Positions 43,101-50,884 of a DNA stretch of 64,000 nucleotides are shown piece by piece. A program made the translations under genes and the position numbers. Within the stretch, counting starts at the first letter, position 1. Each line of letters opens with the position of its first letter. The notes under the pieces were generated by a model. The model saw nothing but the letters and a program-made list of their open reading frames with translations, ran no database searches and was not told the DNA's origin. The stretch is from Ricordea florida (taxonomy: Eukaryota > Cnidaria > Anthozoa > Corallimorpharia > Ricordeidae), in contig OX453273.1 of NCBI GenBank assembly GCA_949710005.1, positions 9,894,246 to 9,958,245 of the forward strand, written 5' to 3'.

Positions 43101-44837
43101 TTCTGAACTGTTCATGATGTTTTTGAACTTTTCCCCTTTGCATATCAATTGTGTCTTTCCTCCCGAACATCTTTTTTCTGTGATGTGTCTATTGTAATTA
43201 TCATGTCTGTTAAATCTTTGCTCACACCCAGAACATTCCCAGAGTTCTGTTAAAAGATTTATATCCTTGATGTAGAAACAGTGACCATTATAATAGCGTC
43301 CGATATCTAAAAATGGTAAATTATTTTTGAACTGGTCTTTCACAAACACTATTTTCCAAACCTTTTGGTTTTTTGGTTCGTACATACGGATGTTAATGGA
43401 AAACATCTTAGCAATACCCTCAAAATCAACATGTTTCGTTTTTCGCACGTCTGAAGGTTTCAATTCTTGGTTATCATAAAAATCTCGGGCTAGTTTTAGA
43501 GCCTTTCTTGTAGTATCCTCTGCAGGTCTAGGGATATTATCACGATAGGCAAAGTAAATAACGAGACACCTCCAGACACATAGATTGTCTTTCTTATTGT
43601 CGATGGCGTGAATGCATTTCTTATTACGTAGCCAATCTGGTAAGGGTCCACACCCCATTAAAGGCTCGTTGCTGTGAATAACTTTTACGGTTATCTCAGT
43701 AAACTCAACTCTGCCTTGGTATATGCCTGGGGTTTTAACGACCTCTGTTGCTGGTAGGTACGCTTTGATCCACACTTCTGCATTCTCCAAATCCAACCTT
43801 TTGGTCTCACACCTTTCGATATATCTCTCAATTTCAGATAAACTTGTAAAAGTCCCCTCCCCACTAAGTGTTTTGCAATAATCAGCTTTTTCTCCACCCC
43901 CACGATGAATTTTAGATGAAAAACTGTAAACAATCCTTACACGCATCTCTATTTCAGGTTTGATTTTGTCAAAAACCATGTTTGATACGTCATTATTTAG
44001 ATCAGCATTAAATTCGTGGGTATTTGGGTTTGGTGGGTTTTGTTCTTCCCTTTCCTCACTCCCTCCAGTGTTAGTAAATCTAAAAGTTATTGGAGGCCGT
44101 AGTGTGGCTGGGGTAGGTTTTTGTGGTTGGTTGGTGGTATTTTTTCCAGAGGTTGGGGTTGGTTTTTGCTTCTGGTTGGGAATATTTTTTCTGGGGGCTG
44201 GGATGATGATTTTTTTATTGGTGAGATCTGTAAGCGAATCATAAAACTTTTTTCTGTCCGCCACTTTGAAAGTTTTGTTTATTGTTTTAGGGGCGGGTCT
44301 TTGCGACTGATTAGGTATATTTTTATTAGTGGTAACTGTAAGCGAATCATAAAACTTTTTTCTGTCCGCCACTTTGAAAGTTTTGGTTATTGTTTTAGTG
44401 GCGGGTCTTTGCGACTGATTAGGTGTATTTTTATTAGTGGTAACTGTAAGCGAATCATAAAACTTTTTTCTGTCCGCCACTTTGAAAGTTTTGTTTATTG
44501 TTTTAAGGGCTGGGATAGGTGTGGGTTGGTGAAGTTTAGTACGTGGGGCTGGGATAGGTGTGGGTTGGTGAAGTTTAGTACGTGGGGCTGGGATAGGTGT
44601 GGGTTGGTGAAGTTTAGTACGTGGGGCTGGGATAGGTGTGGGTTGGTGAAGTTTAGTACGTGGGGCTGGGATAGGTCTTTGTGGTTGGTTTTGTATAGGT
44701 TCTTCAATAATATTCGTGTTTAGTACTTGTTCTTTTTTTATAGCTTCGATGAGTTCTGCTTTAAGCATTCTAGAATATCTTGGAATACCCAGCTCTTTTG
44801 CAATGACTATCAATTGTTTTACTGTTTTCCGTTCCAT
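40200..44837 (-). CDS. POLB: Protein-primed family B DNA polymerase with extra N-terminal domains
   Basis: 1545 aa replicative polymerase of the Polinton. Exonuclease motifs: DFEA (~707), GFNSGKYDIN (~805), YNLADV (~938). Polymerase motifs: A YDANSLYL (~1075), B GNSFYGK (~1302), C MDTDS (~1400). All key acidic residues are present. N-terminal additions in order: SAP/Rho-N-like segment (1-35) shared with the 31102 protein; four PIPAPRTKLHQPT repeats (~50-110); three ~36-aa repeats around KTFKVADRKKFYDSLT (~110-225); an OTU/papain-like-looking segment with NLCVWRC and GHCFYI (~420-525); a C2H2 finger (~530-555); and a nuclease-like motif VDGYEPET...CKWHGC (~625-650). It is longer than many Polinton polymerases. 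The start abuts the terminal repeat. Confidence 0.96.
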   Translation of the reverse strand: MERKTVKQLIVIAKELGIPRYSRMLKAELIEAIKKEQVLNTNIIEEPIQNQPQRPIPAPRTKLHQPTPIPAPRTKLHQPTPIPAPRTKLHQPTPIPAPRTKLHQPTPIPALKTINKTFKVADRKKFYDSLTVTTNKNTPNQSQRPATKTITKTFKVADRKKFYDSLTVTTNKNIPNQSQRPAPKTINKTFKVADRKKFYDSLTDLTNKKIIIPAPRKNIPNQKQKPTPTSGKNTTNQPQKPTPATLRPPITFRFTNTGGSEEREEQNPPNPNTHEFNADLNNDVSNMVFDKIKPEIEMRVRIVYSFSSKIHRGGGEKADYCKTLSGEGTFTSLSEIERYIERCETKRLDLENAEVWIKAYLPATEVVKTPGIYQGRVEFTEITVKVIHSNEPLMGCGPLPDWLRNKKCIHAIDNKKDNLCVWRCLVIYFAYRDNIPRPAEDTTRKALKLARDFYDNQELKPSDVRKTKHVDFEGIAKMFSINIRMYEPKNQKVWKIVFVKDQFKNNLPFLDIGRYYNGHCFYIKDINLLTELWECSGCEQRFNRHDNYNRHITEKRCSGGKTQLICKGEKFKNIMNSSEKVFYGGNTQFSYSGCRWIEEQARHMGKHIHHALCGRGGERCVKSGKKEILVDGYEPETKTVFQFYGCKWHGCRCSSYDEKRYNETLKMEKMIKDLGYNVVSVWEHEKPELSDMILEKKFTPYPYFIVYDFEASLSKLSQQMTDDLTFSNKHIPVSVAITDNFTNEPTFLVNSNPEEIIKDFITDLEHRRKVIIEKVGREYRLPDEDSIPKNVLEQYRKWSNQVPVLGFNSGKYDINMIKKHFVKHMTEQAGEIFVAKKENRYMFLTTDHFKFLDAMSYLAPGLSFDKWCKANNCKTQKLVFPYEWLDSYDKLSHVGPVEYKDFYSSLHQKITVTHQEYEEFKIEFQKRGCVTMMDWLREYNLADVVPFVEALEKTREQYYPDEIDILKDAVSIPGISMMYVLNKAIKKNKRDEPALYAPGKPCFHKCAKTCSKKDCKECSKVRKECTECPKNKAYELLKTGMVGGPSIVFTRYAEKDMTNIRPHKYKDPKTCKSVSGYDANSLYLNCSGQEMPCGKEEFIEPLKPTDSEYVKKFCEDIIANNLFGFCQVDIHVPNNLREKFEEFSPLFVVDSIPEDLVPEHMKQYQKDTGRKTLKGTKKLLGVTRADKILLYTPLLKWYINHGLEVTAVHKILKYEAGRPFKWFPDEVSSARRDGDIEVMTAKLRKAVNDNKRDDVDTIINELKQFPSIVPLIEENKDLQVLIEKLNSKYEGCKELGDTYKLKGNSFYGKMIEDLERHTKIRYTKDEKEVDKAFRSPFFEDLEVINETYEIKERKRQVNVNRPYQCGIAVYQLAKLRMLEFYHDFLDKYVDRSDFELIQMDTDSMYMALSDENFDKIIKPELQKEYFSGGKEKFLSTSKYHDKTPGLFRLEFKGVRMIALAPKCYYAEDPNRKTKFSCKGTSRKQNDMTWNRYYEALNGVIDKVKNTGFRVNNNQIVTYTQNKLGLSAYYDKRIVADDGIHTEPLY
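44250..44700 (-). repeat. Coding tandem repeats in the polymerase gene
   Basis: Two in-frame arrays inside the polymerase N-terminal region: four 39-bp units (GGTGTGGGTTGGTGAAG on the plus strand) encoding a Pro-rich 13-residue repeat, and three ~108-bp units encoding the KKFYDSL repeat. Units are nearly identical at DNA level, so the arrays are young and likely to vary in copy number. Confidence 0.9.
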
Positions 44838-45102
44838 TTTGATATTTCATGTTATATCTTTAAACCAATTTTTTAATTTTATTTTTTTGAAATACCTGAT
44901 AAATTCCTTGATAAAATCCTTGATAAATTCCTGATAAATTAATGATGCAAATTAAAATACCTGATAAATTCCTTGATAAAATCCTTGATAAATTCCTGAT
45001 AAATTAATGATGCAAATTAAAATACCTGATAAATTCCTTGATAAAATCCTTGATAAATTCCCGATAAAAAAATCCCGGGTATCCCCCCTCCACCCTACTA
45101 CT
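44838..45102 (-). repeat. Polinton right terminal inverted repeat
   Basis: Reverse complement of the left repeat with the same three 65-bp units. It ends directly upstream of the polymerase start codon, so the repeat carries the promoter region of that gene. Confidence 0.93.
44859..44864 (-). promoter_or_regulatory. TTTAAA box of the polymerase gene
   Basis: TTGGTTTAAAGATATA on the minus strand, 21 nt before the ATG at 44837, within the right terminal repeat. Confidence 0.6.
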
Positions 45103-45107
45103 ACGTT
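45103..45107. repeat. Polinton target duplication, right copy
   Basis: ACGTT, matching 30823-30827. Confidence 0.8.
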
Positions 45108-45620
45108 CATTCCTTGCTCAGTGTTATCCACGAGCTGGTGTACACGGTAATGCACGATCACATTCGAACACGGAATTAAAGAAGAGTCCACCAGTGAAGG
45201 CACCAGTACTTCGGTACAACTTAGTAAAGAATCGGATGAAACTTTCTACCGATGTGGCGGTGCAGCTGTACAAAAAATGATAAAATTGAGGAAGGAAACC
45301 CTAGCTGGAAAGAAAAAGCGCCTAAAGATTTCTTCAAAAAGAAAACCAATTATGGTAAAGGAGCTACAAATTCTGGAAGGTCTTGTAATGAAAGACAAAT
45401 CTGTTATATCCCAGAGCTAAAAAATTTAGACGAGGGAAAGTTAACATTTCCAAGGGAGGAATTTATTACTTTTTTGCATTCGGTGGACGATGAAGTCCGA
45501 GAATTCCCCACTGACAACAATTTACGGAAGTACCCTTCAAAGTTCCTGCGAATGTGTCAAAACTGTGTGAAAAACAATGAGCGTTTGGAAATGGATTTCA
45601 GATATCTTGTAAAATCTTCG
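45108..45620 (+). pseudogene. 3' part of outer-transposon gene 1, two frameshifts
   Basis: Directly after the Polinton target duplication the frame of the 30189 ORF resumes for 23 codons, then meets TAA at 45177. Coherent coding sequence continues in the +1 frame from about 45172 to a stop at 45418, including a segment around FYRCGGAAVQKM. It then returns to the original frame at about 45411 with ELKNLDEGKLTFP and runs on past FRYLV at about 45612. Two compensating one-base shifts thus break the gene independently of the Polinton. The open frame goes on to 45833, but there it overlaps the convergent minus-strand gene, and the true end is unclear. Function unknown. Confidence 0.7.
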
Positions 45621-46983
45621 CCGTTGAACATAGCTATGTGCGCGGAGACATTGTCCACAAACACGGAACCATCTTGGGTCAGAGTCATCCTTACGAGCTT
45701 GGGAACTTGGAACATGCCAAAATTTGAGTGCAAACTGTTAACAGGGCCTGCCACTTTTCTGACTGTTTTAGGAATGTACCCTAATTTCGCTTCCACGTCT
45801 TCTAGACCAATTAGTCCAGGACATAGCGTATGAAATTGGCTAAACCAGCTCGAGACCAGAGAAATCACTTCTTCACAACCGAGGGAAGAGAGTGTCCCTT
45901 TTGTTACATCCTGAAATCCATAGATAGTAGATTGCAAACGCCAGAAACCATCGGAAAAAATGACAAGTCTTACCGGTTGAAAAGGTCCCGTTTTACTGCT
46001 GTACGTATGATCCCTTGATGCGTGAACAACTAGTGCTGATTCAGGGATGGAATTCTATTCTTCGTGAAGAAATGGCGAGTGTCGATCGGACAAGGAAATC
46101 AATTCACAAACGAATCCTAACCTTTCCAAGTTACCACACCACTCTTCCCGTTGCTTCCGCTCTCTGCACGACGAATCGTCAAACTCCTGTTCTGTACTGA
46201 GTTTCCCCTGGCTTTTCTGGCTTAACAGGCTCTTTACTGACAGTGGACGTTCTTCATCGCCAGGAGTCGAAGCTGAGGCAGACACTGGAACACTGCTAAT
46301 GCTGAAAGCGGTACAGGATCCAGAATTGTTGCTCGTTTTCGCAACTTTCTCCTGCAAAACGCTTCATATATACAGTCAAACCCGCTACCAGCAGTGGAAA
46401 CAAAAACGAAATGAACCTCTACGTGAGCCGAAACAAGCTGAATCAAAATGGCGCTCTGCGGACGACTAAATAAAACTAAATTTCCGTCAGATAATTCGAA
46501 TCTCTTATACAGCCGGTTCGGTCGTGTAAGCACGTACAAGAGGGAAAAGGAAATGAACGAAAAGCCTGTGCATTATCGAAGATTTAGACGCCTACAGTAC
46601 AGGAACCCAAGTTTCCTTCGCAGACACAAAGAGCGCTTACCATTTGAATGGAATTTTCGATGAATTTTTTGCGACAAATGGTACTGTACTTTTTCTCGTC
46701 AACGGGAAACGGAACGGATTGATCTGTACCATTTGATCCGAAGTCTCGGATGCCAGTAAGCTGGGACCTAATATCAATGTTTTCCTGCACTACTTAACTC
46801 AAAAGCACGAACCGTTGGAACAAAAGAAAAACATAACTATCAACAACCAAAACTTAAAGCTTTCACACCTGGGGTGCAATTGGTGTGTTGGAGGAACTGG
46901 AAGAGATTTGGCGAGGAGAACAAGTAGTTTTCGCATCGATAAACTTGTAACACTTGATCATGATCATTCGCGATATCCGCCAT
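45557..46983 (-). pseudogene. Outer-transposon gene 2, intron-containing, one in-frame stop
   Basis: The best-supported exons are 46784-46641 (acceptor TGCAG, donor GTAAGC, 48 codons) and 46351-45557 (acceptor TTTTGCAG, 265 codons), joined in phase 0. A possible first exon begins at the ATG at 46983 and ends near 46870, but its donor and phase do not fit cleanly. The second exon is open except for a TAG at 46055-46057; the frame is the same on both sides, so this is a single nonsense change. The protein has a Ser-rich stretch and then a compact mixed-composition domain including RLVIFSDGFWRLQ. No transposase signature was recognised, though the position makes a transposase the first candidate. 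Confidence 0.55.
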
Positions 46984-47496
46984 GCTGTCATCTCGAAAAT
47001 ATTAACGTGAGCAACCTGGCACTGGTATTTTCAAATGGTACAGAAATTTGCGGATATTCCGGTACAACCGAGAAAAAGGTAATACCTTGGAAGGTATTAC
47101 TTTTTTTCCGAAAACGTTCCACTGGAATAAACCGTTCCATTTGAACTTTTACCGGAATTCCCGGTTTTTCCGTGCAAATGGTAAGTGCCCAAACTCCCCG
47201 GCCATTTCCTATTTACCGCTTGCGTACATGTCCGAAAAAATGCAAAGTAAATACTGCAGTGTATCATGGGTAGTTCACTAGCAAAATCAGAAATGGACAA
47301 CATCAAATGTGGGACTTTAGAACGGTGGAGGTGCGCTAGAACTATCGCCTCCTGCATGTCCGCCATTTTTTTATTTCTCACTTGGAGGCAACAACAGCCA
47401 ATTTCGCGGGAAATAGTCATTCTAAAAATAGCGTAAGGTGTAAATACGCTGTTGCCCCTGTACAGGGGAGATGGAGGCTCCGGGTCATGGGCTCCT

Positions 47497-47505
47497 GACA
47501 GTTAC
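47497..47505. repeat. Target duplication of outer transposon, right copy
   Basis: GACAGTTAC, identical to 29987-29995. Confidence 0.85.
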
Positions 47506-47522
47506 TTTTAGAAACGCACGTT

Positions 47523-47783
47523 CCCGGGGGGGGGGGGGGAGACTCCCATATGGAGTGGACGGGGATGCTCGTCAGAAATTTTGAATTCAACCCCTAAAAG
47601 AGACCAATCAAAATTCTTTCTGTTTTGTTATTTCTTGGCGTGCAACCCTTAACGAGACCTTGACGGCTAAAAATAATGCCATTTTGTCCAAAACACCCTA
47701 AGCGAGACCAAAATCCGAAATTTACACCCCTAAGCGAGACAACAAGCATCCCCGTCCATTCCACATGGGATTCCCCCCCCGGG
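47523..47783. repeat. G-tract fold-back element
   Basis: CCCGGG plus a G run at the left and a C run plus GGG at the right, with inner mirrored blocks (ATGGAGTGGACGGGGATGC / GCATCCCCGTCCATTCCACATG). The interior has repeated CCCTAAGCGAGAC motifs. An inverted relative lies at 9990-10245. It sits 17 bp outside the outer transposon. Confidence 0.75.
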
Positions 47784-50684
47784 AGCGCGTTGTCCTCTGC
47801 ACTTCGCCTCATAACAGCTTCTACATTTTTATTGCTGCTTTAAATCATTGCAAAGGGTTGGTCAAGTTGGAGTGGCTTTGTTACAAATAGAGATTTATGA
47901 AAAGCAAGCCACCTTCTTGCAGAGTGCTATGACCTGAGCAATTGCTGAAAGGGGTTATGGGGTTGCAAAGTGATTGTGCTGAGAAATGGCCTGTACAAGG
48001 GGACTACACGAAAATGACTGAAATGGAGACTTCTTTTTTGTGCAAAGCTTACTTGGCAGCGATATTGCTTTTGCCAACAAGTGTGAATCTCGGCGAAAAC
48101 ACCATCATTTCAGTGCGAAAGGCCTTTCTAAAAGTAACTAGGGACCGTTTATTTTTTACGAGGAAGGGGGGGCTGGTGGGATTGTTTTTGGGGGGCATGC
48201 GAAAAAAAACGGCTTTCGAGGGGGTCCATCCCCAAAAAATTTAAAGAAAAGGGGGGTTACCTGAAATATTTTCGCAATACTTTGAAATGGGATAATGTTT
48301 TAACACTGGAGCCCATCAATGAAATCGCTGCTTCAAGAGGGGGGGGGGGGGGACATGTGAAAAAAATTAGCAAGCTGAGAGGGGCTAACGCAATTTTTAA
48401 GTGGTTCTTCCCGAATCACACCAACCCACTCCCTCGCTAAAAATGAGCGATCCCTCAGGTCTGTCAAAACGCCCGATCAAGAATGTAAAGAAGTGGAATG
48501 CTTCTAGCAATAGGCTTTTAGTGTTGTTTATAAAACAGTATAAAGGCATCCTGCAATCAAAGCCTTCAAGTTCTCTAACACTGAGCTTATATCTTTGTTG
48601 TACAATCTTATCTTATCACAGACCACATACTGGTGCCCTAAGGCAGACTTAGCCAGTCTAAAACCAAAATTCAGAATTCTTGGAAATATTTATTTTATAG
48701 GCTTAATATGAACAAAAAAAAATTGGTTTCAAAAAAAAATGTTCAGCGATTTCCACGACGAATTGAAAGAGGAAAACCAAGGCACTTGCTTCAATCGGAG
48801 ACTATAATAAATACGGGCGTTTTGTTAAATGCGTGATCTCAGTTGAAACGCTTTCGACCCCTGTAAACAGAATTTTTCCATAGACTCTACCTCAGTCATA
48901 ATTTTTTCTGCCTATGGCCCTGGGTTAAGAGAATTTAAATGCGAATCAATGTGATAACAAGAGCGGTTAGATTATTGTGACCTTTCAGAGAAACGCTGTG
49001 AACGTATTTAGACTATGCGGTAAATGTCACTCTAAGTCGATTTGGCAAAGTCGTTGCATTCGGATGAAATACTTACTTGAAAATGTACACTTTAAAATTC
49101 CTTTTTTCGAACACAAGAAAAAAAAATGTCATTTTAAAAATGACCTTGATTTGCTCCGACAGACTACTCCAACGAATTAGCGAAAGCGACGCCAAATATG
49201 GCTATAGAACAGACCACTTCCTTCAAACTTTGATTGAGCTTTTTCTCCTGATGTATGCCTTCGTATTGATTTTTTTTAATAAATAAAGGTGCGATCTATT
49301 ATTGTAGCTTCCGATCAAACAAGGTCAAATTTTCCGTCACAACTCCTCCGAGACGAAATTCCGATAAGCGACATAAGAATCTTGACAAGTGCCGACATAG
49401 CTGCTTGCGAAATTCAGACAGGGGATGTGGGTACCCCCCTCCCCCTAACAGGGCCTCCTTTTTTAAAATGCATGTGAAAATCTCCCACTGACCCAGTTCC
49501 AGTATAGATAATCAACTGGCTTCATGTACAATTTGGAATAAACAAGAAGACGCCTGAAGGCGTTTACGCGGGATGTGTTGGTTTAAAATTGCTGACGCAA
49601 TATATTTTTTTGCTGATTGTGCGATCATGGATATCCATGGTGCAATCCAACCTGACTTGCACGTGATTCGGAGTTACAGTCAATAAAAGTCACACAATTT
49701 TTTTCGGGACAGGCTCGGGATACAGGAAAGTTAAAAAAACAAGGAAATTTTTTACTCCCAAGACGACGAAAGGAATGCGCTACCAAATTTTATTCGCTGG
49801 CTGACTACGTCATCCCGCGTAGTAAGCACAAGTAAATTTCTCAAATACTGCAAGCGGGTGAGAAATATGCCAAACAAATATAATGCTCAGAAAATCAGGT
49901 TCAAGGAGGAAGTCATCGAATCCGTGATTTCATCATGCATGATAATGGTAAACATTAGTGTCTGGAGATCTGCCAATCAGAAGTATTTAAACCAAGCAGG
50001 AGCGAATCGCTCCTTCTGCAAACGTGCCTCTCGAGGTGTTTCATCCACTGGTAAACCGATTTCAGAGTATCAATTCTAATTGAAGATAAAACGGGCGATG
50101 GCTTGTTCAACAAAACTTGAAAATGATTTCAACGATTTATCACTGACCCCGTTTATAAGGTGCACTAGTTGGATGAGGAGTTCAAAGAAAAGTGAACATA
50201 ATTACCAACTTGCCACGATAACATTTAATAATTCGTTCTTACACATATGCTTTCTAGATCAAATGGAATATTTTTCCTCCGCAGTATTTGCGCAAATTGA
50301 AATCTGAAAACAATTACATAATTACTTTGAAAGTAAAATAACTGCAGTGCAAATATATGATTCATTACACATACTATAAAACTTTTGATTGTATAAGCCT
50401 TTTTTCTGTATTTTACCAATAAATTTCACTTACAACATCTGTTCTTTTTCACATGTAGAGCTTCCCATCAGGTGGGCCTAATTTTGTACTTAAGACTTCA
50501 AAAAATAAAATGTTTTATCGTTGAAGTTACTTTAAAATATCCCGAAGATATTCTGATAAGGACAACAGCTGCCTCCTCGGAGTCCTTGTGTTAGAGAAAG
50601 ACAAACGTTTTATACAATCTGAAATAAGTATTGTGGGGATAGTTTCTAAAGAAACTGGTGCTGCGTCGGTGGGGAATTTAAACA
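47784..50684. other. No gene seen; G-rich low-complexity patches
   Basis: No recognisable exon. The segment 48136-48250 starts AGGGACCG and is G-rich, reminiscent of one end of the 12072-12534 family, but no second end was found. A run of about 13 G lies near 48340. Confidence 0.4.
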
Positions 50685-50884
50685 CAAGAAATTGGGATAA
50701 TCAAACGAGTTGATGAAGTAAGTTATACTATCATAACATGATAGGGAGGTGCTGACGTTTCGAGCGTTAGCTCTTTGTCGGAGCTCCTACGAAGGGCTAA
50801 CCGGCTCGAAACGTCAGCACCTTCCTTTTACCTTACTGTGGTATAACTTACTTTATCAAGTCGTTTGATTATCGCAATTTCTTG
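50685..50884. repeat. Fold-back MITE, second copy of the 6010 family
   Basis: The arms CAAGAAATTGGGATAATC / GATTATCGCAATTTCTTG and the inner GCTGACGTTTCGAGCGTTAG / CTCGAAACGTCAGC match the element at 6010-6248. The flank GTTTCTAAAGAAACTGGTGCTGCGTCGG is also shared in inverted order. Confidence 0.8.

Larger units (their letters stand above)
30828..45102. mobile_element. Polinton/Maverick element, apparently intact
   Basis: A 14,275-bp self-synthesising DNA transposon / endogenous virus-like element. Ends begin AGTAGTAGGGTGG (Polinton ends typically start with AG), with long inverted repeats and a short direct duplication of the target. It carries the Polinton hallmark set of type B DNA polymerase, retroviral-type integrase, packaging ATPase and probable double jelly-roll capsid protein, plus about nine small genes. 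All ORFs are open with no obvious decay. Integrase and polymerase converge with a 1-bp gap; capsid and integrase diverge from a 49-bp spacer; the virion genes form a minus-strand run from 39174 to 32012. An adenain-like cysteine protease, usual in the group, is not recognisable. Confidence 0.96.
29996..47496. mobile_element. Outer DNA transposon (about 3.2 kb) split by a Polinton
   Basis: The left end AGGAGCCCATGACCCGGAG and its continuation CCTCCATCTCCC are exactly mirrored at 47466-47496. Inner blocks such as CAGCGTATTTACACCTTA are mirrored too, so the inverted repeats reach roughly 85-95 bp. A 9-bp direct repeat flanks both ends. Two convergent genes lie inside: plus strand from 30189 and minus strand ending at 45557. 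The 14.3 kb Polinton lies in the plus-strand gene. A 9-bp duplication is usual for Mutator-like elements but not exclusive to them, and I did not recognise the proteins, so the superfamily is left open. Confidence 0.85.

Noticed and set aside
44121-44723. 200-aa plus-strand ORF with repeated WDRCGLVKFSTWG
   Set aside because: Antisense image of the polymerase Pro-rich repeats.
45252-45410. N-terminal part of a 193-aa plus-strand ORF
   Set aside because: Out-of-frame reading over sequence that codes in the +1 frame; only the part after ~45411 looks real.
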